The notes under the pieces are model-generated. The model was given only the letters and a program-made list of their open reading frames with translations. It was not told the origin of the DNA and ran no database searches. Position numbers and translations under genes: made by a program. Source: Dolosigranulum pigrum ATCC 51524 (GTDB lineage Bacteria; Bacillota; Bacilli; Lactobacillales; Carnobacteriaceae_A). Taken from it: a stretch of 64,000 bases of DNA. Every line of letters starts with the position of its first letter. Position 1 is the first letter of the stretch. The DNA lies in NCBI RefSeq assembly GCF_000245815.1, contig NZ_JH601103.1, positions 441,976 to 505,975 of the forward strand, written 5' to 3'. This document shows positions 34,049 through 43,489 of the stretch, in pieces.

Positions 34049-35190
34049 ACCGTCTCCTCCTGTTCTACCAATCGCACAATCTCTCGCACTACTTCACGGC
34101 GCGGTTCATCCAACGTATGCTCCGTATACTGCTCAAAAAAATCAGAAAATAATGACTCAATCGACTGACGCTTCAGATCTTGTGAACGATCTGTCTGATA
34201 AGTAGACTGATCCGCTCTCAAATTCACATATTCTACCCCCAATATCTGAGGGAACTGTCCCCGCAATCGACTCATCGCATCTTGAATAAACATATCATCC
34301 GTCAACTCAATAAAGATATAATCATCCGACCAATCTTGTTGCATTAAGTCATCGAATGCCCCGCGCACAATTCGCATATCACGCTTGGGAATCAGCGGCA
34401 CCGGGGTCACTTCTAGTGAATCACGATCAATATCAATAATGAAGCTTTTTTTCTGATGCGCTGCTTCTGATTTCGAATACTTCAGAAGCGAACCACTGTA
34501 GCGAATACGATTTGAGCCAACTTTTTGTCCTTTATGTAAGTGACCCAATGCAACATAATCGAACGCATCAAAGATAGACTGATCGATCCACTCTGCCGTT
34601 CCAATGCTCAAAGGACGCTCTGAATCCGACTCCTCTAGCGATGTACGGCTCCCACTTATCACATATCCATGAAACATAACCATATTAATCCGACTACGAT
34701 CAAAATCATCTGAACTTGTAATCTGTTCTACTTGTGCCGCAACTGCCTCCTCTATCGTTCGAATCTCTGGTTGATCTAAGGCTTGTCGAATCAGCACATG
34801 ATCCGCATAAGGCATCATATAAATATCTGCCTCTTTCAATGAGACTTTGCGTGTATATGCCTTCAAGGTCCCTTCCATGTATAATTGCTTCGCTTCAGCG
34901 ACTCCCGATAAATACTCAATCCGCTCATTACTATCGTGATTGCCCGCAATAATGAAGACCGGCACCTCCAACTCATTAATTAAGCGACTCAACGTCTGAT
35001 TCACCAACGATACGGCTTCCTTTGGGGGCAAACTCCGATCATATAAATCCCCCGCCATCAACACAGCATCTACCTCATATTCCTCCACTTGCTCAATCAA
35101 CTGCTCCAAGATATACGCTTGATCGGCCAACATAGACTGTTCATGCACAATCTTTCCGATATGCCAATCCGCTGTATGTAAAAAACGCAT
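34045..35190 (-). CDS. sbcD: Exonuclease SbcCD subunit D (Mre11-like nuclease)
   Basis: 381 residues with the metallophosphoesterase motifs HTADWHIGK (residues 5-13), LMAGDLYDRS, IAGNHDS and, further on, MFHGYV and ALGHLHKGQ. It forms the nuclease heads of SbcCD. It is directly upstream of sbcC with a four-base overlap. Confidence 0.96.
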   Translation of the reverse strand: MRFLHTADWHIGKIVHEQSMLADQAYILEQLIEQVEEYEVDAVLMAGDLYDRSLPPKEAVSLVNQTLSRLINELEVPVFIIAGNHDSNERIEYLSGVAEAKQLYMEGTLKAYTRKVSLKEADIYMMPYADHVLIRQALDQPEIRTIEEAVAAQVEQITSSDDFDRSRINMVMFHGYVISGSRTSLEESDSERPLSIGTAEWIDQSIFDAFDYVALGHLHKGQKVGSNRIRYSGSLLKYSKSEAAHQKKSFIIDIDRDSLEVTPVPLIPKRDMRIVRGAFDDLMQQDWSDDYIFIELTDDMFIQDAMSRLRGQFPQILGVEYVNLRADQSTYQTDRSQDLKRQSIESLFSDFFEQYTEHTLDEPRREVVREIVRLVEQEETV

Positions 35191-35221
35191 CGAATCCCTC
35201 CTCTATTCGTTTAAATAAACA

Positions 35222-35244
35222 AAACGGACGTCCACCAACGCCCG
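35222..35244 (-). terminator. Probable terminator after the lipoprotein gene
   Basis: Minus strand CGGGCG...CGTCCG, with one G-U pair, followed by TTTTGTTT. Confidence 0.6.
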
Positions 35245-35262
35245 CTCTGTCTGCATAACTAT

Positions 35263-36381
35263 TTACTGAAAACTGACAATACTATAATCCGGATCAGCAT
35301 GTCCCTCCAAGATATTGGTTAATACTGAAGCACGATCGCTTGGAATCTCGACGAAGACAGGCATTAAGCCTTGATCTGGCAACACACCATATTCTTCTGC
35401 CGAAAATTGCAATTCATGCGCTTCTAAAATGGGCTCCCCTTCTGAATCAGAGAAATTCATCGTTAGTGAGAAGTTTTCCTTATCCTGACCAGTTCGATTC
35501 GTTACTAAGAAGAGCGTACTCAAGCTACCATCTGGATCTTCCGCCGTTACTCCCGTCCAGTGTAGAGTCATATCCTCTTCAATCGACAACCCCTTCGCTG
35601 GGTTTAAGAGCTTATCTGTTAATAATTCCTTAATCTCAGCACTCTGAGGATTGTTCTGAATAACTGGTGGAATAACCAGTTCTAATTCTGGCACATTCCC
35701 GTCTTCAATATCTTGACGCAACTGCTGTTCATGTTGTACAGATAGCGTATATTGCGGGTGATATCCTGGTGTGAAGCCATCTGGGAACGGATTATCTGCT
35801 TCTCCTTCTGCACCTTCTGCCTGTTCAGGTTGTTCATAATGGAGGTTGGATAACTCAACAATTGCTTGTCCGAAGTCATAACTATCCAAGTCTCCTCTTA
35901 GATCAGTCGACATTTCCACATAGACCGGCATGGCTGTATCAGGCTCTAATGTCCCGAATGCCTGCGAGCCCAGATAGATATCCTCTTGCACAAATGGCAC
36001 TTCCGTCTCTGATTCGCTCATCGTCATCCGATAGCGTAAATTTGTCATCACTTTGTCTGTGCGATTTGTGATTAAGAAGACACCATATAGCTGATCTTCT
36101 GCCTCTAAGTAAGTTCCTGAGAACAACATCGAGACTTCTCCCTCTTCACCCATTGCCTGCTCATCACCGGCTGCTACTCGGTCTGACAACAACTTCAAAG
36201 TTTCATCGTTAAGCGCTGAAACTTGCGCAAAGCGATTCGACTCCTGCAACGAGAATGTCACCTCTGTTTGCTGTTTATCCGCTGCTTCTTCCGTTTTTTC
36301 ATCTTCATTCGGTGTTTCTTCATACAAGCCACAACCGCCTAATAGCGCAGCTGCCGCGACTGCCGTTACTAATTTTTTCAT
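35263..36381 (-). CDS. Secreted lipoprotein, unknown, two similar halves
   Basis: 372 residues from the ATG at 36381. A signal peptide MKKLVTAVAAAALLGGC has the lipobox LLGGC and is followed by an acidic linker. Two related segments follow: about residues 95-180 (LYGVFLITNRTDKVMTNLRY...GTLEPDTAMPVYVEM) and 285-365 (LSTLFLVTNRTGQDKENFSL...GVLPDQGLMPVFVEI). This internal duplication looks like two beta-sandwich domains. The earlier in-frame start nine codons up lacks a lipoprotein signal. The role is unknown. Confidence 0.75.
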   Translation of the reverse strand: MKKLVTAVAAAALLGGCGLYEETPNEDEKTEEAADKQQTEVTFSLQESNRFAQVSALNDETLKLLSDRVAAGDEQAMGEEGEVSMLFSGTYLEAEDQLYGVFLITNRTDKVMTNLRYRMTMSESETEVPFVQEDIYLGSQAFGTLEPDTAMPVYVEMSTDLRGDLDSYDFGQAIVELSNLHYEQPEQAEGAEGEADNPFPDGFTPGYHPQYTLSVQHEQQLRQDIEDGNVPELELVIPPVIQNNPQSAEIKELLTDKLLNPAKGLSIEEDMTLHWTGVTAEDPDGSLSTLFLVTNRTGQDKENFSLTMNFSDSEGEPILEAHELQFSAEEYGVLPDQGLMPVFVEIPSDRASVLTNILEGHADPDYSIVSFQ

Positions 36382-36504
36382 CGTTTTATATACTCCTTTA
36401 TCAGTCAATCACCTTCAGTATATCAATTATTTCAACTTTTCGCTAGTTTCATCTCTATAAAAAAGGCCACCTCATCGATCACCTTGTTAGACCAACAAGA
36501 ATGA

Positions 36505-36690
36505 ATAAGGTCACCTTCTGTTTAAATAATTACATTATGTTTGCTAGTCACTTAAGCTTAAATATACTCCAAGGTCGAGATCGATGATAATAATTTTTGT
36601 GTGTACGGGTGTTGTGGGTTGTTGAAGATTGTCTTACCCGAGGCGCTCTCGACCAGTTGACCAGCACCTCATCCAATGTATTATGATATG
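36505..36690 (-). pseudogene. Remnant of a duplicated oligopeptide ABC ATPase gene (oppF-like)
   Basis: 36505-36665 repeats 37581-37741, the end of the intact ATPase gene and its flank, over 161 bases with no gap. The following bases (CACCTCATCCAATGTATTATGA) match 38072-38093 inside the same gene. The copy has therefore lost about 330 internal bases and everything upstream. An imperfect hairpin with TTTTTT on the minus strand (36459-36520) probably is the original operon terminator. Confidence 0.85.
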
Positions 36691-36745
36691 TAATACGAAT
36701 CGCTCAGCATAATATAGTTATATTTTACTAAACGACTCTGTTGTT

Positions 36746-36913
36746 CTATTCAACAATAAACAAAAATACTAGGGTAACTATCATCCATTTTATATTTTTG
36801 TAATCTACAGATCCTAAGAAATATAAATCCATCGATATATTAGCTACTATCAACAAGACAAATAATATTCTTAAAGCAAAAATTATTTTTGATCCATTTT
36901 CAGTATTTGACAT
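36746..36913 (-). CDS. Small two-segment membrane protein
   Basis: 55 residues from MSNTENGSKIIFALRILF, with two hydrophobic segments. The ribosome binding site is weak (GGTGAAA). The frame is open further upstream without a better start. It lies between the two halves of the duplicated region, next to an IS remnant. Unknown. Confidence 0.35.
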   Translation of the reverse strand: MSNTENGSKIIFALRILFVLLIVANISMDLYFLGSVDYKNIKWMIVTLVFLFIVE

Positions 36914-36935
36914 TTGTTTTTCACCATAATTTCTT

Positions 36936-37154
36936 TTATTCTTTCTTCTGATCTTCGGTATCTTTGTATCCATTCCATCCCCCAAGAGCTGTTGCCCCTG
37001 CTAGTGCTGTTACTCCTACTACAATTATATTATATATCAGTTGGTATTTGTAGGTTATCAAATAATATAACAAATTCCAAATGTTAACTTTAATGGAGCT
37101 TTTTCGGTGTCCCTTTTTAGAATTAAATTTTAAAAATAAAATTGGAATTTCCAC
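36936..37154 (-). CDS. Doubtful small membrane frame
   Basis: The last 35 codons (LIYNIIVVGVTALAGATALG then GWNGYKDTEDQKKE) look like one glycine/alanine-rich membrane helix with a charged tail, like small bacteriocin-operon proteins. The upstream part has no good start or ribosome binding site. It may be the 3' end of a decayed gene. Confidence 0.25.
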   Translation of the reverse strand: MEIPILFLKFNSKKGHRKSSIKVNIWNLLYYLITYKYQLIYNIIVVGVTALAGATALGGWNGYKDTEDQKKE

Positions 37155-37256
37155 AACTTAGGCATTCAATCGCTGATTAATGGGCAAAAATAACAAATAT
37201 TTACCCTGGAATAATTTTTATCTAAAGTTATCCACGCTAAAAAGACTGGTCTATTG

Positions 37257-37558
37257 TGATATGACACTCAAAAGTTGGAGTTTTGAATAGTGATGATTAA
37301 CCACGTGATTGCGTGGTTTGTTTCCGGTAATTGACCGGAGATAAGCCGCTCAATTTTACTTTTATTCGATCGTTATTGTAGAAATGAATGTAGTTTTCGA
37401 TCCTGCGCCTGAAGTCATTAAAAGCCACTTTGTCTTGACCATTATACATTTCTTGCTTTAAATTCTCCATATTTAATTTAAACGGGTATGAATATGTTTT
37501 GGACATAAATGCCCCCAAAAAATTAGAATAATTTACGCTAACTTTTGGGGGCAGTACA
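37257..37558 (-). mobile_element. Internally deleted IS3-family element
   Basis: The ends TGATATGACACTC (37257) and TGTACTGCCCCC (minus strand, from 37558) are IS3-type terminal repeats. Within lies the C-terminal end of an IS150-type transposase, with QEMYNGQ, YIHFYNNDRIKVKLSGLSP and VNYR (37297 to about 37470). The catalytic core is missing, so it cannot move by itself. A short inverted repeat TGCCCCCAAAA/TTTTGGGGGCA (37510-37553) sits at one end. Confidence 0.82.
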
Positions 37559-37580
37559 CTTGCCAAACTGACAATGATGG

Positions 37581-37741
37581 ATAAGGTCACCTTCTGTTTA
37601 AGTTATTGATTTATATTTACTAGCTATGTCGGCTTAAATGTATTCCAAAGTCGAGATCGATGATAATAATTTTTGTGTGTACGGGTGTTGTGGGTTGTTG
37701 AAGATTGTCTTACCCGAGGCGCTCTCGACCAGTTGACCAGC
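37581..37741 (-). repeat. 161-bp direct repeat with 36505-36665
   Basis: Both copies lie in the same orientation, with no gap and scattered changes mainly in the noncoding part. They enclose the IS remnant and small frames. Confidence 0.85.
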
Positions 37742-38389
37742 TTCTAAAACGGCCACATGATCACAAATTTCACTAACCACTCGCAAATCATGACTAATAA
37801 ATAAATAGCTAACATCAAATGTGTCTTGCAATTCATCCAATAATTGTAAAATTTGAAATTGAATCGACACATCTAACGCTGAGACAGCTTCATCAAGAAT
37901 AATTAATTTGGGTCGGACGATAATTGCCCGAGCGATTGCCACGCGCTGGCATTGTCCTCCTGAGAGTGCGTGCGGGTATTTATTCAAATGTTTAATCTCT
38001 AAACCAACCTTCACAATGGTCTCTTCAATTCGTGCTTGCCTCTCTGCCTTAGATAAATCTGTCTGAATGACTAGCACCTCATCTAATGTATTATGAATGG
38101 TAAGACGTGGATTGAGCGATGATCGTGGGTTCTGATAGACCATTTGGATGGCTTTTTTCTGTGCCATTTCCCGCTTCATGCCTAATTCTTCTCCGTCGAA
38201 CTGAATAGTCCCAGCAGTTGGTTTCAAGGCTCCGACAATAATATTGCCGAGTGTTGACTTCCCAGAACCAGATTCACCAACGAGGCCATATGTTTGCTTC
38301 GGTTGAATCTCTAAGCTGACATCATCAAGGGCTTTCACTTGGGCGAATTCTTGTGTAATACCGCGAACGGTTAATAATGGCTGGCTCAT
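37634..38389 (-). CDS. Oligopeptide/nickel-type ABC transporter ATPase F
   Basis: 251 residues with Walker A GESGSGKST, signature LSGGQCQRVAIARA and Walker B LIILDEAVSALD. It is the second ATPase of a five-gene importer (A-B-C-D-F order) and overlaps the D gene by four bases. The C-terminus (SSISTLEYI) is short compared with OppF proteins of more than 300 residues and resembles DppF/GsiA-half types. Confidence 0.9.
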   Translation of the reverse strand: MSQPLLTVRGITQEFAQVKALDDVSLEIQPKQTYGLVGESGSGKSTLGNIIVGALKPTAGTIQFDGEELGMKREMAQKKAIQMVYQNPRSSLNPRLTIHNTLDEVLVIQTDLSKAERQARIEETIVKVGLEIKHLNKYPHALSGGQCQRVAIARAIIVRPKLIILDEAVSALDVSIQFQILQLLDELQDTFDVSYLFISHDLRVVSEICDHVAVLEAGQLVESASGKTIFNNPQHPYTQKLLSSISTLEYI

Positions 38390-39357
38390 CGAACGTCTCC
38401 TTTCGCTTGATTAGACTGATGCTGCACTAATAATTCATGGCCTGGTGTGACTTCACTGAGAACACCTGGCTGCTCACTGGCCAAGTCCCAGATAATTAAA
38501 TTCTCGGCGGATAACGTCTGCTGGGCCTCTTCTTTCATCCATTGAATATGTTCTCGTTGTGGTTGCTTCAAACCAGGAATAGCACTAAATAATTGCAATG
38601 TATAGGGATGCAGAGGTTCTGTGAATAATGTTTCGGTTGGTGCTACTTCTAAAATATGGCCATCCTTCATCACGACGATACGATCACATAAAGCTTGAGC
38701 AATCGTCAAATCATGCGTAATGAATAAGAATGCCGTATTCAAGTTCTGCTGGATCTCTTTAAATAAATCTAAAATTTGTGCCTGAATGGTCACATCGAGC
38801 GCAGTGGTGGCTTCATCAGCGATAAGTAACACCGGATCTTTCGCCAACGCTATTGCAATCATAATCCGTTGTTGCATCCCACCTGATAATTCATGTGGCA
38901 ATGCATCTAAAAGCTGTTCTGCTCGGCGCAAGCCACTTCTATTCATCAAGTCCAATGCTTTCTCACGAGCTTGTCCTTGACTAATCGATGTGTCCGCCAT
39001 ACGAATGGCTTCAATTAACTGCTTCCCAATCGTCATCAGTGGATTAAGCGACGACATTGGATCTTGGAAAACCATCGATGCGACACCTTGACGGAACTGG
39101 CGCAATTGTTTTGGCGAATAATCTAAGATATTATCTTCCTTGTAATAAATCGCCCCTTCATAATCTGTCAGTGTACGCTCATCGTTCAAGCGAACAATCG
39201 AACGAGCCGTCACGCTCTTCCCACTTCCACTTTCACCGACTAATCCAACAATTTCTCCAGGTTGAATAGATAGATTAATCCCTTTAATAATAGGCTTATA
39301 ACCGTTCGTCGTCGCAAATGAGACATTCAAGTCTTCTAATCTAATAAGCTCTTCCAT
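38386..39357 (-). CDS. Oligopeptide/nickel-type ABC transporter ATPase D
   Basis: 323 residues with Walker A GESGSGKSVTAR, signature LSGGMQQRIMIAIAL and Walker B LLIADEATTALD. The C-terminal extension with HPYTLQLFSAIPGL is typical of OppD/DppD. It follows the C permease gene by two bases. Confidence 0.92.
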   Translation of the reverse strand: MEELIRLEDLNVSFATTNGYKPIIKGINLSIQPGEIVGLVGESGSGKSVTARSIVRLNDERTLTDYEGAIYYKEDNILDYSPKQLRQFRQGVASMVFQDPMSSLNPLMTIGKQLIEAIRMADTSISQGQAREKALDLMNRSGLRRAEQLLDALPHELSGGMQQRIMIAIALAKDPVLLIADEATTALDVTIQAQILDLFKEIQQNLNTAFLFITHDLTIAQALCDRIVVMKDGHILEVAPTETLFTEPLHPYTLQLFSAIPGLKQPQREHIQWMKEEAQQTLSAENLIIWDLASEQPGVLSEVTPGHELLVQHQSNQAKGDVR

Positions 39358-39359
39358 GG

Positions 39360-40190
39360 CTAGGCCTCCTCTGACTCAAGTTGCTTTGGATCAAGTGCAT
39401 CGCGCAAGCCTTCCCCTAATAAATGAAGGGAAATTACTGCCAGCAAGACGGCAATTGATGGGAATAAGACAATGTAATACTGACTGAAGATAACCGTCCG
39501 TCCACCCTGGATAATATTTCCCCAAGAAGGTGCCGGTGCTGGAATCCCTGCTCCTAAGAAGCTCAATGTTGATTCTCCCAAAATCGCTCCCGCATACACG
39601 AAGGTCGCCTGAACTGCCAGAGATGGAATAATATTCGGGAATAGGTGCTTCCAAATCACCCGTGTATCGCTCGCACCAATTAACTGGATTGCTCCGACGA
39701 ACGGTTCATTAATCACATCGAGCGCACTAGAGCGAACTAACCGCGCTGTCGACGGGATATAGACAATCGATAAGATAATCATCAAGTTATAGATCGAGCC
39801 TCCGAATGCACTCATTAGCGCAATAGCTAACAATAACCCAGGAATTGCCATAATTCCATCAATCACCCGCATCAAGACATTCCCGACTCGCTCATAATAA
39901 GCTGAATATAAGCCAATCACCGTCCCTAAAGTAACGGCAACAATCATAACAACGGTTCCTAGTAGTAACGAAATACGGCCCCCTTGTAGCACACGTGCTA
40001 ACAGATCACGACCATATTCATCTGTCCCCAACAAGTGCGCACCACTTGGCCACATTAAGCGGTTAGATGCATCCACACTATTGGGATTCCAAGATACTAA
40101 CAACGGCCCAACCATGACGAGCACCACTAAACTGACAAAAATAATGCTACCAATGAATAATAATTTATTTTTTGCTATCTTTTTCATCAT
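39360..40190 (-). CDS. Oligopeptide/nickel-type ABC permease C
   Basis: 276 residues with six membrane segments. The N-terminal DppC signature LLGTDEYGRDLLARVLQGGR is present, and the EAA-like loop is in IQLIGASDTRVIWKHLFPN. Three bases separate it from the B permease gene. Confidence 0.93.
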   Translation of the reverse strand: MMKKIAKNKLLFIGSIIFVSLVVLVMVGPLLVSWNPNSVDASNRLMWPSGAHLLGTDEYGRDLLARVLQGGRISLLLGTVVMIVAVTLGTVIGLYSAYYERVGNVLMRVIDGIMAIPGLLLAIALMSAFGGSIYNLMIILSIVYIPSTARLVRSSALDVINEPFVGAIQLIGASDTRVIWKHLFPNIIPSLAVQATFVYAGAILGESTLSFLGAGIPAPAPSWGNIIQGGRTVIFSQYYIVLFPSIAVLLAVISLHLLGEGLRDALDPKQLESEEA

Positions 40191-40193
40191 TAT

Positions 40194-41150
40194 CTAGTCC
40201 TTCTTCGCTTCAAGTGCAATACGCGGATCAATCACCGAATACAGTACATCAACCGCTAAGTTGACCAAAATATAACTAACAGCAATCATCAGAATAACAC
40301 CTTGAATCACGGCATAATCTCGGCGCGAAATTCCATTCACGAGAAGTTGACCAAGTCCTGGAATCCCGAAGATAGTCTCAACCACAATCGTCCCTGACAA
40401 CAAGCCCCCAAGTCCTTGACCAATCACAGTTAGAATAGGGAGCAAGGCATTTTTAAGCGAATGTTTTAAGAGTAATGATCGCTCACTTAAGCCCTTCATT
40501 CGGCCCGTTAAGATATAATTCGCATCAACAATTTCGAGCAATGATGAACGCGTAATCCGAGCAATCAGCGCTGTCTGTCCAATCGCTATCGCCACACTTG
40601 GTAAGAACAAATAACGCAAATGTTGACCTATCCCACTAGAGAGAGGACGATAGCCCGACACCGGAAATATCCGATACACGACAGCGAATAAGATTAAGAG
40701 CAAAATTGATAAGACAAAACTGGGGGTTGCTTGCCCGATGAGTGTACTACCTACCACTAAACGGTCAACCCAACTCTTACGGTAATAGACCGCCAGTAAG
40801 CCAAAACCAACCCCAAAAATAACAGATAAAAAAGTGGCAAACAGCGCAAGCGCAACAGTTGGGCCATAATTCGCAGCAATCGCACTATTGACACTGCGAT
40901 TCATATAATACGAGTGCCCCAGATCTCCGGTGAGAACTCCGCTCAACCAGTTCCAATATTGCACCCAGAACGGATCTTCTAACCCTAACTCAGCATTTAA
41001 CCGTGCTACTTCTTCCGGCGAAGCTTCCAATCCTAAGATAGCGGCAGCCGGCCCTCCTGGTGTAATATGCATAATGACAAATACAATAAATGTCACAATA
41101 AAAATGACCGGAATTAAACTCAACAAGCGTTTACCAATATATTTTCCCAT
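40194..41150 (-). CDS. Oligopeptide/nickel-type ABC permease B
   Basis: 318 residues from MGKYIGKRLLSLIPVIF, the normal DppB start; an in-frame extension of 27 residues upstream is not family-like. The EAA loop is in GLSERSLLLKHSLKNALLPI. The ribosome binding site is modest. Confidence 0.92.
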   Translation of the reverse strand: MGKYIGKRLLSLIPVIFIVTFIVFVIMHITPGGPAAAILGLEASPEEVARLNAELGLEDPFWVQYWNWLSGVLTGDLGHSYYMNRSVNSAIAANYGPTVALALFATFLSVIFGVGFGLLAVYYRKSWVDRLVVGSTLIGQATPSFVLSILLLILFAVVYRIFPVSGYRPLSSGIGQHLRYLFLPSVAIAIGQTALIARITRSSLLEIVDANYILTGRMKGLSERSLLLKHSLKNALLPILTVIGQGLGGLLSGTIVVETIFGIPGLGQLLVNGISRRDYAVIQGVILMIAVSYILVNLAVDVLYSVIDPRIALEAKKD

Positions 41151-41216
41151 TATTTCACTCTTTCTCTCTTTATTTGCGGTTGCGCATATCCGCACACCTC
41201 GTCTATATCTATGTAC

Positions 41217-41246
41217 AAGCGCAGCTGTCATATCGACGCTGCGCTT
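41217..41246 (-). terminator. Intercistronic hairpin between binding protein and permease genes
   Basis: AAGCGCAGC and GCTGCGCTT form a perfect stem with no T-run. A second stem (GATTGGGCG/CGCCCAACC, 41249-41281) lies next to it. They probably stabilise the 3' end of the binding-protein mRNA or lower downstream expression. Confidence 0.55.
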
Positions 41247-41311
41247 ATTGGTTGGGCGGTATAAATCTTACTCGCCCAATCATCTCTAATTATATTATAT
41301 CATAACTCTTG

Positions 41312-42889
41312 TTACTCGACATGTCCTGCGTTCCATAAGATTGGTGCTTTCCAATAATCGAATCCTTCAACGGCACTATTGTAGGTTACAAAGTTGTTGT
41401 AGTGACCGATAACAAATCCTGGAATATAATCCGTGTACAAGAAATCTTGCAATTCGGCGAAGGCTTCTTTGGTCGCGGCTTCATCTTCAGCTGCACGCAT
41501 CGCATCAATTAACTCTTGTGCTTGCTCATCCATGTCGCCACCCCAACGATCAGTACTTAGGGTCAAGACTTGTTGTGGTGAAGGTTGGAAACTGTGTGAC
41601 ACAATGTAAATCTCATGTCCACTTGGGTCACTCGTATATTCATTGAACGTATTGAAGTCATATTGGTTAACAACAGCATTCAAGCCCAATTCAACCAATT
41701 GATCTTGAAGCGCAATACTCGCTGAATACATCGAATCATATTCCGGTGTTGTCACAATACGGATTTCTTCGCCATTATACCCAGATTCTTCAATTAATTT
41801 TTTCGCTTTTTCTTGGTCATTGGCATTATAGAACTCAGAACTTGTCTCCGTGTAGTAAGGCGTTTCTGGAGATACGTAAGAACTTGACACTTCGTAGAAT
41901 TCTTCATTATCTAACGCTGCCAACATGATGTCGTTATTATTAATTCCTGTCAAGATGGCTTGACGCAACTTGTCATCTAAGAGTGGGCCTTCTTCTACAT
42001 TAAGTTGAGCCACTAAAGTTCCGCCACCCGGTGCTGCATAATTCAAGTAATCAGTTGCATCCACTTGGTCTAAGTTAGTCACCGGTACTTCACCGATATC
42101 GTATTCTTCTGACAATAGACCGGCCATACGGGTACCCACATCCCCAACAATTTCAAAACGAATCGTCTCAGTTGGTGCGCGCTTCTCCCCTGCAAAGCGT
42201 GATGGTTCACCCGTCACTTGATTGTGATAATTATCGAAGCGTTTCACTTCAACATATTGATCGTGCACCCAGTCCACATATTCGTAAGGACCCGTCCCGA
42301 TGAAGTTATCATCAATACCAGACTCAGCAATTTCACCATCGAATGCTTCTGATGGGCGGATAGCTGGGAAATATGTGATCGAACTCATTAAGGTGAGTAA
42401 TTCTGTATTCGGTTCGACAAATTCCACTTCTACAGTATAATCGTCAACCACTTCGAAATCTCCTTCTGGCAAGAGATCCGCTGCCTTCGATGTATCAGCT
42501 TTCCAATAGTTCATCGATGCTGCTACATCTTCAGCCGTCATCTCGCTCCCATCATGGAAGTTAATTCCTTCCTTCAGTTTGAAGGTATATTTTGTGTTAT
42601 CATCGTTCACTTCATAACTATCTGCCAAAACAGGTTGAGACTCGAAATTTTCATCAAATGTATATAATGTCTCATAAATATGCATTGTCACTCCAATACT
42701 AGCCGTTGACACTGTTCGTGCCGGGTCCAGTGTGGGCGGCTCCGAATTAATAGCCACTCGCATTTCCGGTCTCACTTGACTCTCATCAACTGTTCCATCT
42801 GCTGACTCTTTGGCTGGCTGGTCCGCACCGCCACATGCTGCCAACAATAATGCGCCGGCTCCTAACAACCCTAGCAATTTCTTTTTCAT
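41312..42889 (-). CDS. Solute-binding lipoprotein of the peptide/nickel ABC importer (family 5)
   Basis: 525 residues. A lipoprotein signal with lipobox LLLAAC comes first, then the family 5 SBP sequence INSEPPTLDPARTVS and the usual FKLKEGINFHDGSEMTAEDV. It is the first gene of the importer operon (A-B-C-D-F). The ligand may be a peptide, glutathione or a metal chelate; the sequence does not decide. Confidence 0.92.
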   Translation of the reverse strand: MKKKLLGLLGAGALLLAACGGADQPAKESADGTVDESQVRPEMRVAINSEPPTLDPARTVSTASIGVTMHIYETLYTFDENFESQPVLADSYEVNDDNTKYTFKLKEGINFHDGSEMTAEDVAASMNYWKADTSKAADLLPEGDFEVVDDYTVEVEFVEPNTELLTLMSSITYFPAIRPSEAFDGEIAESGIDDNFIGTGPYEYVDWVHDQYVEVKRFDNYHNQVTGEPSRFAGEKRAPTETIRFEIVGDVGTRMAGLLSEEYDIGEVPVTNLDQVDATDYLNYAAPGGGTLVAQLNVEEGPLLDDKLRQAILTGINNNDIMLAALDNEEFYEVSSSYVSPETPYYTETSSEFYNANDQEKAKKLIEESGYNGEEIRIVTTPEYDSMYSASIALQDQLVELGLNAVVNQYDFNTFNEYTSDPSGHEIYIVSHSFQPSPQQVLTLSTDRWGGDMDEQAQELIDAMRAAEDEAATKEAFAELQDFLYTDYIPGFVIGHYNNFVTYNSAVEGFDYWKAPILWNAGHVE

Positions 42890-43101
42890 TTAATCTCCTC
42901 CTACGATTCATACGTTTTTCATTTCCTAACATGGTACTATCATAACGATTTACTTACTTTTTGTCAATAATGAATGCTTATTTCTCGTTAAAAAATAATA
43001 AACTTTCCTGAAAAAATAGCCTTTCATCTTTGATACCGCTTAACTAGTTAATTTCTGTTTCCATGATCTACCTGCCTCTAAATGTTTATATTGTACTATT
43101 A

Positions 43102-43224
43102 TTACTTATATATATTACTTATATATTGTTGGTGTAGTTCATCAACCGCCTCCGTCTGTCCTTCAAATTGAACGGAATGCATGCCACGACGATCCACCGC
43201 TGTATTGATTCGAGATTTCTCCAT
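43102..43224 (-). CDS. 40-codon frame, possibly a gene fragment
   Basis: It begins MEKSRINTAVDRRGMHSVQF and ends NIYK, with GAGGGGATAACG before the ATG. The start resembles the beginning of a larger enzyme; pyridoxal-phosphate enzymes often begin with a similar DRRG stretch. The sequence degrades into TA-rich repeats (ATATATAAGTAATATATATAA). It may be a truncated gene or a real small protein. The rest of 42890-43489 shows only the promoter regions of its neighbours. Confidence 0.35.
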   Translation of the reverse strand: MEKSRINTAVDRRGMHSVQFEGQTEAVDELHQQYISNIYK

Positions 43225-43489
43225 CGTTATCCCCTCTTAATGTAACTCACCGTCCATCTTGTGTACATCTTCACTATACATGAAATGAACACATCCATAA
43301 ACCCATATCCCTCTTACTTACTAAAATAATTTATGCCACATTCAATTTTACTGCCCCTCAGTAGATCCTGTCATCATTCCACTATAATATGGCACTCGAC
43401 ATAACCTGTTCATTTCTTTGCAATTTTTAGATTTTTATCTGCTGATAATTTAGTGTAAAATAGTAAGCAGAGAATGAAAGGAGATGTCT

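Noticed and set aside
42990..43020. CodY-like box before the peptide importer (AACTTTCCTGAAAAAA)
   Set aside because: It needs a one-base insertion to fit AATTTTCWGAAAATT and there is no second copy. Too weak to report.
43090..43125. TATATA-rich short repeats as a CRISPR or tandem repeat array
   Set aside because: Only two or three irregular ATATATAAGTA units and no spacers; low-complexity DNA.
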